Below, in pieces: positions 41,762 through 52,465 of a stretch of DNA of 64,000 nt (its first letter is position 1; each line of letters begins with the position of its first letter). This DNA is from Candidatus Butyricicoccus avistercoris. GTDB lineage: Bacteria > Bacillota > Clostridia > Oscillospirales > Butyricicoccaceae. The position numbers and the translations under genes are program-made. Under the pieces are notes generated by a model. That model worked only from the letters and a program-made list of their open reading frames with translations. It ran no database searches and was not told where the DNA came from. The DNA is taken from the NCBI GenBank assembly GCA_019113005.1, contig DXIE01000049.1:1-64000 (forward strand), written 5' to 3'.

Positions 41762-41796
41762 AAAATCCGCAAAGCTTTAACCCTCTGCGGATTATT
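41762..41796 (-). terminator. intrinsic terminator after rpe, just upstream of the LysO-like gene
   Basis: AATCCGCAGAGGGTTAAAGCTTTGCGGATTTTTTATTT on minus strand. Confidence 0.7.
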
Positions 41797-41800
41797 TCTT

Positions 41801-42484
41801 TTACTTTATCCAATCAGCTTTTTCTATGCCTTTTTCGAAAACCTCATAAAATGCCTTTACATTTTTCTGAATATCACCTTCAAAAACGGCTGAACCTGCA
41901 ACAATTACATCTGCACCCGCTGCCACAATATCAGCAGTATTGTTTATTTTAGCACCGCCATCAATTTCAAGTTCACAGTTATAGTTGTTTTCATTTATAA
42001 CTTTTCTTACATATTTAATTCTGTCAATACTTTCTGGAATAAAGCCTTGACCGCCGAACCCTGGTTCAACAGTCATAAGAAGCACCATATCACAATATGG
42101 CAGAAGTGGTAACAACACTTCAACAGGTGTTTTTGGCTTAATTACACAAGCGGCTTTTATACATGCATTTTTTATTCTTTTAATCTGCTCTAATGTATCA
42201 CCATTTGCTTCATAATGCACAGTTAAAATATCTGCACCCGCTTTAATAAAATCATCAATATACTGGTCTGGGTTAGAAATCATAAGATGCACGTCTAATA
42301 CCGCATTCGTTGCAGCTCTAAGCGATTTTAAAACAGGTGCACCAAGTGAAATATTAGGCACAAAATGACCGTCCATAACATCTACATGTATATATTCAGC
42401 ACCTGCATCGGTTGCAAGTTTTACATCTCTTGCAAGGTTTGCAAAATCTGCCGATAAAATAGATGGGCAAAGTTTAATTTTCAT
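41801..42484 (-). CDS. rpe: ribulose-phosphate 3-epimerase
   Basis: KLCPSILSADFANLARDV...HVDVMDGHFVPNISLG...MTVEPGFGGQGF; start at ATG 42482-42484. Confidence 0.95.
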   Translation of the reverse strand: MKIKLCPSILSADFANLARDVKLATDAGAEYIHVDVMDGHFVPNISLGAPVLKSLRAATNAVLDVHLMISNPDQYIDDFIKAGADILTVHYEANGDTLEQIKRIKNACIKAACVIKPKTPVEVLLPLLPYCDMVLLMTVEPGFGGQGFIPESIDRIKYVRKVINENNYNCELEIDGGAKINNTADIVAAGADVIVAGSAVFEGDIQKNVKAFYEVFEKGIEKADWIK

Positions 42485-42793
42485 AGTATCGTTTTCCTCT
42501 CCACACATTAACCTTTTTATGTATTATAGCATAATATATTTTACAAGCAAATATTTGCTTTTTATATATAGGGCAGACGATAAAAATATGCATATTGTCT
42601 GCCCCCTTTGATTAAATTATACACGAGTGGGCTGGAATTTCAATGCGGTTTTGTCAATTTATCGCTTGATTGAAAGTTTACAATGCTGTATGATATTATT
42701 GTTAGAAAAATGATGGTCTAAGGCGAAAAAACAATGTTTTACCCGATTTTTATTGTCTATTCGACCAAATTCAGAACGATAAAGGAGTTCACC

Positions 42794-45700
42794 ATGGCAG
42801 TATACCGTTGTTATTCTGAGAAGCGTCCAACCTTTGATGTAGAGGCTAAAGGACTATTCGATACACTTGTTAACCAGTTAGAGATTAAAAACTTAACTGG
42901 TGTACGTTATCTTTGCAGATATGATATAGAAGGCGTATCTGATGAAATTTATGAAAAAGCAAAACATATTGTTTTTTCCGAGCCTATGGCAGATGTATGC
43001 TATGACGAATCCTTCCCACAATCTAAGGGCGATTACTCTATTTTGGCAGTAGAGCCACTTCCAGGACAATTTGACCAACGTGCAGACTCTTGTGCACAAT
43101 GTGTTCAGCTACTTACTGGCGAAAACCGTCCTAATGTTTCAGCAGCTAAGATTTATGTGCTTGAAGGCAAGCTAACAGGCGAGGAAATGAATAAGGTTCG
43201 CTCTTACCTTATTAACCCTGTTGAAGCAAGTGAAGCTTCTATGGACAAGCCAGAAACACTCAAGGCAGTTTATGAAATTCCAACCGAAGTTGATACTATT
43301 AATGGTTTCATTTCAATGGACGAAAATGCACTTTCTGAAATGCTGTCTAATTTAGGTCTTGCAATGGACTTAGATGACCTTAAATTCCTGCAAAATTACT
43401 TTGCAAATGAGGAAAAACGCAATCCAACAATCACTGAAGTTCGTATGGTTGATACTTATTGGTCTGACCACTGCCGTCATACAACTTTCTTAACCGAAAT
43501 TGACAACACAGTAATTGATGACCCAATGGTTCAGGCTGCATTTGACCGTTATCTTGCAGCTAGAGTTGAGGTTTACGGCGAAGAAAAGGCTGCAAAACGT
43601 CCTGTAACCCTTATGGACATTGCTACCGCTGCCGCAAAGGTGCTGAAAAAGCGTGGCTACTTAAAGAACATTGATGAATCCGAGGAAATCAACGCTTGTT
43701 CTATTAAAATCAAGGTTAAAGTAAATGATGCAGATGGCTCTGAGCGTCTTGAAGATTGGCTTTTAATGTTTAAAAACGAAACACATAACCACCCAACCGA
43801 AATCGAGCCATTTGGTGGTGCTGCTACCTGTCTTGGCGGTGCTATTCGTGACCCTCTTTCTGGTCGCTCATATGTATATCAGGCTATGCGTGTAACTGGT
43901 GCTGGTGACCCAACTGTTCCTCTGTCTGAAACTTTACCTCACAAGTTGCCTCAGCGTAAGCTATGTACAACTGCTGCTGCGGGTTATGCATCTTATGGTA
44001 ACCAGATTGGTCTTGCTACTGGTCTTGTACATGAAATCTATCACCCAGGATATGTTGCAAAACGTATGGAAATTGGTGCTGTTGTAGGTGCTGCTCCTGC
44101 TGAAAATGTAATTCGTGAAGTTCCAGAAGCTGGCGATATTGTTATCTTACTCGGTGGCAAGACTGGTCGTGATGGCTGTGGCGGTGCTACTGGTTCTTCC
44201 AAAAAGCACACAGAAACTTCTCTTGAGACATGTGGTGCAGAAGTTCAAAAGGGTAATCCACCAGAAGAACGCAAAATTCAGCGTTTGTTTAGAAATTCCG
44301 AAGTTACAAAGATGATTCGCCGCTGTAATGACTTTGGTGCGGGCGGTGTATCTGTTGCTATCGGTGAGCTTGCAGATGGTCTTGACATCGACCTAAATGC
44401 TGTACCTAAAAAGTATGATGGTCTTGATGGTACAGAGCTTGCAATCTCCGAATCTCAGGAACGTATGGCTGTTGTTGTTCATGCCGAGGACGCTGACCGC
44501 TTTATCTCCGAGGCTGCAAAGGAAAATATTGAAGCTGTGAAGGTTGCTGTTGTAACTGATACAAATCGTCTGCGTATGAAGTGGAACGGCAAATATATCG
44601 CTGATGTTTCCCGTGATTTCTTAAATACAAATGGCTGTGCAAAGCATGTTGATGCACATATTGACGCTATGCCTGCACCATATATCGAAAGAACTCCAGA
44701 TGGTGAAACTGTTAAACAAAAGCTATTAAATCATGCATCTTCACTAAATATCTGTCTTGAACGTGGTCTTGTAGAGCGTTTTGACGGTTCAATCGGTGCA
44801 AGCTCTGTATTTATGCCATTTGGTGGTAAAAATCAGCTTACACCTGCACAGGTTATGGCTGCTACTCTGCCAGTACAAAGCGGACAGGCTGCAACTGCAT
44901 CTGTTATGGCTTTTGGCTTTGACCCTTATTACACAGAGCAAAATCCATTCTTAGGTGCATCTGCCGCTGTTATTGAGTCTGTTGCAAAGCTTGTTGCAGC
45001 TGGCTGTAAATATGAAGATGCTTACTTAACATTCCAAGAGTATTTCGAGCGTCTTAGCAAAGACCCTAAGCGTTTCGGCAAACCACTTTCTGCACTCTTA
45101 GGTGCTTATACCGCACAGGAAGAACTGTGTTTAGGTGCAATCGGCGGTAAGGACTCTATGTCTGGTTCATTTGATGATATGGACGTTCCTCCAACACTTG
45201 TTTCCTTTGCTATCGTTCCACATGATGCAGATAAGCTTATCTCCCCTGAGTTTAAGGCTGCTGGTCATTATGTATATCTGCTTGACGCTGCATATAATGA
45301 AGATGGTTCACCAGATTATGAAGCTATTAAATCCACTTGGGAAGATGCTTACCGCATGATTTCCGATGGTACTGCTGTTTCTGCTTGGGCATTATCCACA
45401 GGCGGCGTTGCAGAAGGTATTTGCAAAATGGCAATCGGTAATGACATCGGCTTTGAATTTGATGGTTCTTTCCCTGTCGATGCATTATTCTTAAAGAATT
45501 TCGGTGGTATTTTAATCGAAACTACAACCGAACTTGCTCATGCTTGGAAGGTTGGTCAAACAGTAGAGGCTCAGACTATCTCCATTTGTGGCGAGCAAAT
45601 TACACTTGATGAGCTTAAAAATGCATTTGAAGGTCGTCTTGAGAGCGTATTCCCTACAAAGGCTGCTGCACATGATGATAAATTACAGACTATTTCTTAC

Positions 45701-46540
45701 ACCGAGCGTAATATCTCTGCACCAGCTGTTAAAAATGCAAAACCTCTTGCTGTTATTCCTGTATTTCCAGGTACAAACTGCGAATATGACACTGTAAAGG
45801 CTGTTGAAACCGCTGGCGGTAAGGCTGAAATTGTAGTTGTTCGCAACTTCTCTGCTGATGCACTTGCTGAGTCTGCTGAACAACTGAAAAATGCTATCTC
45901 TAATGCTCAAATGATGATTTTACCAGGTGGTTTCTCTGGTGGTGATGAGCCAGACGGTTCTGGTAAGTTTATCGCATCTTTCCTAAGAAATCCAGAACTC
46001 AAGGAAGAAATTCACAACTTACTGCATAAGCGTGATGGCTTAATGCTTGGTATTTGTAATGGTTTCCAAGCACTTATTAAGCTTGGTCTAGTGCCTTACG
46101 GTGAAATTCGTGACCAAATGACCGAAAACGACCCAACTTTAACATTTAACTTAATTGGTCGTCACCAGTCCTCTTATGTTACAACTCGTATTGCATCTGT
46201 AAAGAGCCCTTGGCTGTCATGCTGTGAGGTTGGCGATTTACATTCTATTGCAATCTCTCATGGTGAAGGTCGTTTTGTAGCACCTCAAAATGTTATTGAC
46301 TCGCTTATTGCAAATGGTCAAGTTGCATTCCAATACACTGACCTTAACGGCAATCCATCTATGGATATTGCTTATAACCCTAACGGTTCTATGTGTGCAA
46401 TCGAAGGTATTACCTCACCAGATGGTCGCGTACTTGGTAAAATGGGTCACACAGAGCGTTACACACCTTATGTTGGTCGTAATATTTATGGTAACAAATA
46501 TCAGCCTCTATTTGAAAGTGGCGTAAAATACTTTAAATAA
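42794..46540 (+). CDS. purL: phosphoribosylformylglycinamidine synthase, single-chain
   Basis: WSDHCRHTTF, C-terminal glutaminase VFPGTNCEYDT...MLGICNGFQAL; start at MAVYRCYSEKRP after AAAGGAG. Confidence 0.97.
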   Translation: MAVYRCYSEKRPTFDVEAKGLFDTLVNQLEIKNLTGVRYLCRYDIEGVSDEIYEKAKHIVFSEPMADVCYDESFPQSKGDYSILAVEPLPGQFDQRADSCAQCVQLLTGENRPNVSAAKIYVLEGKLTGEEMNKVRSYLINPVEASEASMDKPETLKAVYEIPTEVDTINGFISMDENALSEMLSNLGLAMDLDDLKFLQNYFANEEKRNPTITEVRMVDTYWSDHCRHTTFLTEIDNTVIDDPMVQAAFDRYLAARVEVYGEEKAAKRPVTLMDIATAAAKVLKKRGYLKNIDESEEINACSIKIKVKVNDADGSERLEDWLLMFKNETHNHPTEIEPFGGAATCLGGAIRDPLSGRSYVYQAMRVTGAGDPTVPLSETLPHKLPQRKLCTTAAAGYASYGNQIGLATGLVHEIYHPGYVAKRMEIGAVVGAAPAENVIREVPEAGDIVILLGGKTGRDGCGGATGSSKKHTETSLETCGAEVQKGNPPEERKIQRLFRNSEVTKMIRRCNDFGAGGVSVAIGELADGLDIDLNAVPKKYDGLDGTELAISESQERMAVVVHAEDADRFISEAAKENIEAVKVAVVTDTNRLRMKWNGKYIADVSRDFLNTNGCAKHVDAHIDAMPAPYIERTPDGETVKQKLLNHASSLNICLERGLVERFDGSIGASSVFMPFGGKNQLTPAQVMAATLPVQSGQAATASVMAFGFDPYYTEQNPFLGASAAVIESVAKLVAAGCKYEDAYLTFQEYFERLSKDPKRFGKPLSALLGAYTAQEELCLGAIGGKDSMSGSFDDMDVPPTLVSFAIVPHDADKLISPEFKAAGHYVYLLDAAYNEDGSPDYEAIKSTWEDAYRMISDGTAVSAWALSTGGVAEGICKMAIGNDIGFEFDGSFPVDALFLKNFGGILIETTTELAHAWKVGQTVEAQTISICGEQITLDELKNAFEGRLESVFPTKAAAHDDKLQTISYTERNISAPAVKNAKPLAVIPVFPGTNCEYDTVKAVETAGGKAEIVVVRNFSADALAESAEQLKNAISNAQMMILPGGFSGGDEPDGSGKFIASFLRNPELKEEIHNLLHKRDGLMLGICNGFQALIKLGLVPYGEIRDQMTENDPTLTFNLIGRHQSSYVTTRIASVKSPWLSCCEVGDLHSIAISHGEGRFVAPQNVIDSLIANGQVAFQYTDLNGNPSMDIAYNPNGSMCAIEGITSPDGRVLGKMGHTERYTPYVGRNIYGNKYQPLFESGVKYFK

Positions 46541-46545
46541 TCAAA

Positions 46546-46580
46546 AAAGATGCAGTATTACGCTGCATCTTTTTCTTTTT
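46546..46580 (+). terminator. terminator after purL
   Basis: AAAGATGCAGTATTACGCTGCATCTTTTTCTTTTT. Confidence 0.8.
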
Positions 46581-46592
46581 AGGAGAATCTAT

Positions 46593-47258
46593 ATGTTAGA
46601 TATACAAAAAACGCTTTTTTCTTTACAAGATATTTCATATAAAGAGTTTACTTGCAAACTTATACCAAATATAGACCCTAATACGGTTATTGGTGTTAGA
46701 ATGCCTGAGCTTAGAAAACTTGCAAAACAAATAAAAGATTATGATTTTAATAATTTACCCCATAAATATTATGAAGAAAATAATCTTCATGGGCTTATAA
46801 TCTGTGAAATCAAAGATTATGATAAACTAATATCTGAATTATCTAAATTTTTAGATTATGTTGATAACTGGGCAACTTGCGATTTATTAAGTCCAAAACT
46901 CTTTAAAAAACACCCTGAAAATCTTATAAATCAAGTTAAATTATGGCTTAATTCGGGTAAAACATATCATATTAGATTTGCAATAAGCATACTTTTACGT
47001 TACTATCTTGATGATATGTTCAAAATAGAATATGTAGATTTAGTAAGCAATACAAAATCAGAAGAATACTATGTAAATATGATGATTGCATGGTATTTTG
47101 CCGAGGCTCTTGTAAAACAATATGATATCGCTGTTAAGTATATAATAGAACAAAAACTCGATAAATTTACACATCAAAAGGCAATCCAAAAAGCAATAGA
47201 CAGTCACAGAATAAGTGATGAGCAAAAAGCATTTTTAAAAACTTTACGCATAAAATAA
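46593..47258 (+). CDS. DNA alkylation repair (AlkD-like HEAT) protein
   Basis: DPNTVIGVRMPELRKLAKQI...NWATCDLLSPKLFKKHP...RFAISILLRYYLDD. Confidence 0.88.
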   Translation: MLDIQKTLFSLQDISYKEFTCKLIPNIDPNTVIGVRMPELRKLAKQIKDYDFNNLPHKYYEENNLHGLIICEIKDYDKLISELSKFLDYVDNWATCDLLSPKLFKKHPENLINQVKLWLNSGKTYHIRFAISILLRYYLDDMFKIEYVDLVSNTKSEEYYVNMMIAWYFAEALVKQYDIAVKYIIEQKLDKFTHQKAIQKAIDSHRISDEQKAFLKTLRIK

Positions 47259-47301
47259 CAAAAAAACTCCAAGGCTAAATTAAACCTTGGAGTTTTAATT
47301 T

Positions 47302-49902
47302 TTATCTGGACATTTTAACTCTTTGAGTTATTGATGAAGTTACTTCAAAATTTCTGTTAGAGTATGTTGAGTAGCCATTAGCTGTAACAGTTAAAGTATG
47401 TACACCACGTTTTACAGTGAATGATGCCATGCCATCTGCACCAGTTGTAACTGTTTTATTATCTAACGTTACAACTGCACCACTTATATATGCACCAGAG
47501 CTTTCAGTAACCGCTATTTTAATAGTCTCCTCTAAAGCTACATTCATATTAACACTTTGTGCATATGATATATTTACATTTTTAGTGACCTTCTCGAAAT
47601 TTGTACCGCTTACTGTTATGGTATAATTGCCTTTTTTAACATAAAATGTTGCAATACCTGATGAATCACTTATTTTTTCCTGTGCTTTTGAAGCGGTATC
47701 ATCTGTGCTATCTTGAGGAGCTATATTTACTGATGCATTTTTTACAGCTGAACCTAAATCATCAGTAATTGACACTCTAACTGCATAAGTAGTTACATAA
47801 TTTACTCTTAAAACGGGATTTACGCCCTCAGACATTTCAAAACGTAAATCTATATAACTTCTGCTATCAGATGCGAGTGATGCAAGAGCAGATTTATTTA
47901 TAAGGATATCACCAGAAGAAGAAATTGTATAGTGCCAACCTTCATCAAGTACCTTGTCTGTGCCAACTGCAACAATCCTCTTTAAAACTGCATTGTTTAC
48001 AGCATTTAATTTAACGCTTACATCACCATATTCAGTGCTTTGTTCATTTGCATCAAAATCAACTTGTGTTGAAGAAAGTGAATTTACTGGGGTTGAATCC
48101 TTAATTGTAATCTGTGCAGTAACCGCATTATTTTTTGACATATTAAATGTTATATTTAATGTGCCTATGCTTTTGGAGTTTAGATAGCTTGATTTAAGTT
48201 CAACAACGCCTGTTGATGATTGATAAACATAGTCATTACCCATTGTTAAAGTCTTACCAGAAACAGTTATATTGTTAAGCAAAACACCTTTTGCAGATGC
48301 AATAGTAAAGTATATACTACCGTTATTTGCAGATGCAGGGTTTTTATCAAATACGGCACTTGTTGGTGTTACGGTATTTTTATATGAATCAGAAATAGTT
48401 ATGTTTAATTTTGCCTTTGCTCCACCTGAGAATGTTAAATCTAATACATAATTACCTTCCGTTGATATGCTTTTTAGGAAAGTAGAATACAAACGTATAC
48501 CTTTCTCGGTTGTTCTATAATCTGTACCAACGGTTAAAATTTTGCCTTCAAGCTCGATTTTCTCTAGTGTTTTAGGGTCTTGAGATAGTGTAAACTCAAA
48601 ATAATCCTGTGTTTGCTGTGTTCCCTTATCCCAAGTCAGTTTATCAGGAGTTATTGAAACTGCTGTTTCTGACTTAACAACATTTCCGTTTATAGTTGCA
48701 GAAATGCCACCTGATAGTTTATAGCTGTTTGGTGTTATAGAGAAGTTAGAACCATTTGCAGATATATTAGCTTGATTAATCTTACCATATCCGCCTACAT
48801 TACCTGCCGCTTTCATATTTAATGTATTAATTTCTGATGTGGTAGAAAGTGTAACAGAAGTATTTGACAAAACATCAAGAGTCCATAACTTACCATCAAT
48901 AGTTACAGAGGTAGATGAACCACCTGAGATAGAGGCATCACTAAAACCACCCGCTGAGACATTAAGAGCAGATTCTTTTATTGAGGCTGTGCTTTGAATT
49001 TGTGTCAGTGAAACATTTGTATTGCCTGTTGCCGTTACCTCAACCAAACGGTTCATAGAAGAACCAATGATAATTGTTGGTGCATCGACATTTTCAAGTG
49101 TTACATTACCGCCTGAGATGATAAGTGTACCTGTCATTGATACATTTTTGAGTGTTACCTTATCAGAGCCAAGACCTTCCGTTATATATAAATCTCCTCC
49201 TACTTCAGCATTTGATAGTGTACAGCTCTCAGAAATTGTTACATTTTCAACATCATTTCTAAAATCAGCACCTGTATATTCTGCACCTTCTTCGCTAAGT
49301 GAGTTTCCGAGATAAGAATATAAAATCTTAGCTATCTCTGAGCGTCTTATAGTATTTTGTGGTTTAAAATCACCCTCAGGATAACCTGTTATGTAGCCTT
49401 TTTTAACAGCTTCATAGATATAACCTGCACTCCAAGTGCTTATTTTATTCTTATCTGTAAATGAAAGCTGACTAGGAGTTACTGCATCTGCTGTTGTGGT
49501 TTTATAAAGTCTGCCGATAATAGTTGCAGCTTGTTCACGGGTTACGTCACCATCTGGGTCCATTTTGTTATTACCCACACCATTTATATAGCCATATTTT
49601 TCAGCTATTTGTATTTCTGGGTAATACCAAGCATCATCTTTTACATCAGTATAATTTATTTCAGCTTTTTCTGTAAAATGAAATGCTCTATTTATATATC
49701 TGATAAATTCTGCACGACTTATAGTCGCATCAGGTGTATAGTTACCTGTTTGAGCACTTGGGTTTATAACACCTTGTTCATTTAGATATTTAATATACTT
49801 TTCTGACCAATGACCAGTTATATCACTAGCAGCAAATGCTGTTGGCATTGTACCTATTATCATAGAGGCAGACATAAGTGCTGCAAGTATTCTTTTTTTC
49901 AC
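47302..49902 (-). CDS. S-layer homology (SLH) domain surface protein with tandem X2-like and Ig-like modules
   Basis: Signal-peptide-like N-terminus from a GTG start (VKKRILAALMSASMIIG), SLH repeats (DITGHWSEKYIKYLNEQGVI...), three X2-like modules each with a L-x-x-G-x-DY motif, two C-terminal carboxypeptidase-regulatory-like repeats. Confidence 0.85.
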   Translation of the reverse strand: MKKRILAALMSASMIIGTMPTAFAASDITGHWSEKYIKYLNEQGVINPSAQTGNYTPDATISRAEFIRYINRAFHFTEKAEINYTDVKDDAWYYPEIQIAEKYGYINGVGNNKMDPDGDVTREQAATIIGRLYKTTTADAVTPSQLSFTDKNKISTWSAGYIYEAVKKGYITGYPEGDFKPQNTIRRSEIAKILYSYLGNSLSEEGAEYTGADFRNDVENVTISESCTLSNAEVGGDLYITEGLGSDKVTLKNVSMTGTLIISGGNVTLENVDAPTIIIGSSMNRLVEVTATGNTNVSLTQIQSTASIKESALNVSAGGFSDASISGGSSTSVTIDGKLWTLDVLSNTSVTLSTTSEINTLNMKAAGNVGGYGKINQANISANGSNFSITPNSYKLSGGISATINGNVVKSETAVSITPDKLTWDKGTQQTQDYFEFTLSQDPKTLEKIELEGKILTVGTDYRTTEKGIRLYSTFLKSISTEGNYVLDLTFSGGAKAKLNITISDSYKNTVTPTSAVFDKNPASANNGSIYFTIASAKGVLLNNITVSGKTLTMGNDYVYQSSTGVVELKSSYLNSKSIGTLNITFNMSKNNAVTAQITIKDSTPVNSLSSTQVDFDANEQSTEYGDVSVKLNAVNNAVLKRIVAVGTDKVLDEGWHYTISSSGDILINKSALASLASDSRSYIDLRFEMSEGVNPVLRVNYVTTYAVRVSITDDLGSAVKNASVNIAPQDSTDDTASKAQEKISDSSGIATFYVKKGNYTITVSGTNFEKVTKNVNISYAQSVNMNVALEETIKIAVTESSGAYISGAVVTLDNKTVTTGADGMASFTVKRGVHTLTVTANGYSTYSNRNFEVTSSITQRVKMSR

Positions 49903-49989
49903 AAAAATCACCTCATAGTTATTTTTTATCATGCTTATTATACACTTTTAATATATATTTTTCAATCTATTGAGCCTAAACTTAATATA

Positions 49990-50787
49990 TTATACACTTT
50001 TGATGTAATTTACAAACTGTCTGCCTTTTCGGCTTTGACCTCCAAGTTCGGTTATTTTACATCTGCCCTTGGTTCTCACAGTTATTCTATCACCTATATT
50101 TACATCAAATCCCGCTTTTAAACATGGCTTATTATTTACAAAAACCATACCTTTTTCAATAAACTCCTTAGCATCACTTCTTGAAAGCTTAAATACAAGT
50201 GAAATAATGCTGTCAATTCTAAGTGATGCAACCGAGCCACTGCCTTCGGTTTGATTTTCTTTAGGTATTATTAATTCATCTAATATTTTTTGAGATACTG
50301 ATATTTGTTTTCTTCCAGCTTGTACTAAATTTAACTGTATAAATTCGGCTACTTCCTGCATTACAAGTATTTCAGCACCATTAGAGCTAACTAAAATATC
50401 ACCTATTCTATCTCTATTTAACTGCATGCCCATAATAGAACCTAAATAATCTCTATGTGTCAAATTATCTTGTGGATTTTTAACCGCTCTTAATAAAACT
50501 ATTGGACTATTTTGCACTGCCTCCTCTTTTGTCATATAATCGGGGAAAAATATTGCACATGTTCTCTCAGCATCTTGATAACCTCCCCAAAATACACAGT
50601 TATATTTGCCATCTGCTTCATTTATAGCTTTTTCTGCTAATGCTCTTTGACGTAAATCTAAAAACCTTGTATTTGTCATATAGTTTTTGCTTAAACAGGT
50701 ATTAAGTTTATCAAGCACCGATGCAATCAAAATTTTATCTTCTTCATTTTGAGCAAGTAATCGTATTATATCCTGTTTTTGTTTCAT
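49990..50787 (-). CDS. YlmH-family S4 RNA-binding protein
   Basis: FLDLRQRALAEKAIN...CVFWGGYQDAERTCAIFFPDY...C-terminal S4 segment. Confidence 0.9.
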   Translation of the reverse strand: MKQKQDIIRLLAQNEEDKILIASVLDKLNTCLSKNYMTNTRFLDLRQRALAEKAINEADGKYNCVFWGGYQDAERTCAIFFPDYMTKEEAVQNSPIVLLRAVKNPQDNLTHRDYLGSIMGMQLNRDRIGDILVSSNGAEILVMQEVAEFIQLNLVQAGRKQISVSQKILDELIIPKENQTEGSGSVASLRIDSIISLVFKLSRSDAKEFIEKGMVFVNNKPCLKAGFDVNIGDRITVRTKGRCKITELGGQSRKGRQFVNYIKSV

Positions 50788-50861
50788 ATAAATATTATCT
50801 CCGTTGTATTTATTATATATTATGTTACAATATAGAAAGAGTCTTTCACAGGAGGAGTTTT

Positions 50862-51839
50862 ATGATTCGTGAAAAAGTGCTTTATGAACTTGAAATAAAT
50901 AGGGGAAAACAAATCTCTGGTGGTATGCTTGCAAAAAAGCTAGGCGTATCAAGAGCTGCTATATGGAAAGCTATTTCTTCACTTCGTGATGAAGGTATGA
51001 ATATAACATCTGTAACAGGTGGTGGTTACTGCCTTACAAACGATGATGATACAATAAATGAACAAAGCATACATGCACTCAGAAAAACTAAAGTTATTGG
51101 TTCATCGCTCATAGTTTTACCTGAGGTTACTTCAACAAATACTATACTAAAAAATGAATATTCACATAAAGATGAAGGTTTTACAGTTATATCCACAAGA
51201 CAAACAGCTGGTAAAGGACGCATGGGCAGAAGTTTTACTTCTCCAGATGGCGGAGTATACACAAGTATATTACTAAAACCTAATATGCCACTTGAAAATT
51301 TAAGTTTTCTCACAATATTAGCCGCTGTTGCTGCTTGTATTACCATTGAAAACTGCACCGACTTAAAACCACAAATAAAATGGGTTAACGATGTTTTGTT
51401 TGATAAGAAAAAGTTATGTGGAATACTAACCGAAGCATCTATTGAGGGTGAAACTGGAAATATTGACTATGTTGTTGTTGGTATAGGCATAAATGTTAGA
51501 ACAGATATCTCAAAAATGCCAAAAGAATTGCAAAACATAGCAGGTTCTATCTCAGATTTTTGCGAAAATCCACCTAGACGAGCTGAAATCGCCGCTACAC
51601 TTCTAAATGTATTTGAAGAATGTTACAATATTCTTTGCTCTGAAGATGGTGAAGCTAAGATTTTAAAGCTCTATGATGATAGACTTTGTTGCAAAAATGA
51701 AACAGTTGAGGTTTATACTGCCAGTGAGCATTATAACGCAATATGTAAGGGTGTCAATTCCGCTGGAAACCTTATTGTACAAAAAGAAGATGGCACATTA
51801 ACTATTTTACAAGCTGGTGAAATAAGAATTAAAGTTTAA
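50862..51839 (+). CDS. birA: bifunctional biotin ligase/repressor BirA
   Basis: N-terminal HTH (KLGVSRAAIWKAISSLRDEG) plus STRQTAGKGRMGRSFTSPDGG and IKWVNDVLFDKKKLCGIL; start at ATG 50862 after AGGAGG. Confidence 0.95.
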   Translation: MIREKVLYELEINRGKQISGGMLAKKLGVSRAAIWKAISSLRDEGMNITSVTGGGYCLTNDDDTINEQSIHALRKTKVIGSSLIVLPEVTSTNTILKNEYSHKDEGFTVISTRQTAGKGRMGRSFTSPDGGVYTSILLKPNMPLENLSFLTILAAVAACITIENCTDLKPQIKWVNDVLFDKKKLCGILTEASIEGETGNIDYVVVGIGINVRTDISKMPKELQNIAGSISDFCENPPRRAEIAATLLNVFEECYNILCSEDGEAKILKLYDDRLCCKNETVEVYTASEHYNAICKGVNSAGNLIVQKEDGTLTILQAGEIRIKV

Positions 51840-51845
51840 TGTATT

Positions 51846-52370
51846 TTATTCCTCATCATTAAATAGTATACCTTTTCTTTTTAATTCACTACAAATTCTG
51901 TCAAAAATCTCCTTAGAAGCACATCTTATTTTATGCAGATGCACTCCATCTGTAAGTGCTGAAAGTGGTCTTGCCTCTGTTTTTTGGAGTTTTTTTAAGA
52001 ATAAATCAGCATCAAATCGTGAATTGAGTTGTAAATTTGCACTTATTTCCCCATAAACCGCATGAGTGACTGTAACATCAATAATTTTTCCGCCAAAATC
52101 TAAAATAGTATATAGCTCATCTTCAAGCATGTCATTTGTATGCAAACAAGCTATACAGCCTTCATAAAAATCATTTTGTGGCTGTATATTTAATATATAA
52201 CCCCTTGGAGTGGCTTGAACTTCCAATCCACTCGCTCTTATAAGGGCTATATCCCCTACTATTATTTGACGGCTTACATTACATTCTTTTGCAAGTTTAC
52301 TTGCACTTACAGGCACAGGTGTATTATTTAAAATATATTTAATTTTTTCTCGTCTTTCACAGGCAATCAC
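51846..52370 (-). CDS. niaR: transcription repressor NiaR (HTH_11 + 3H domain)
   Basis: ERREKIKYILNNTPVPVSASKLAKECNVSRQIIVGDIALIRASG...TDGVHLHKIRC. Confidence 0.88.
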   Translation of the reverse strand: MIACERREKIKYILNNTPVPVSASKLAKECNVSRQIIVGDIALIRASGLEVQATPRGYILNIQPQNDFYEGCIACLHTNDMLEDELYTILDFGGKIIDVTVTHAVYGEISANLQLNSRFDADLFLKKLQKTEARPLSALTDGVHLHKIRCASKEIFDRICSELKRKGILFNDEE

Positions 52371-52465
52371 TTTTTACCGCCTTCCTTCTTATTTTTTTGT
52401 TATTTTATCACACCATAATTTGTTTTACAAGTTACACACAGTTTACATAAAGTTAGGAGTTATTT

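Noticed and set aside
43899-46526. Several 62-78 aa + strand ORFs inside purL in alternate frames
   Set aside because: Out-of-frame within a full-length, clearly homologous purL; Leu/His-rich frame-shadow composition.
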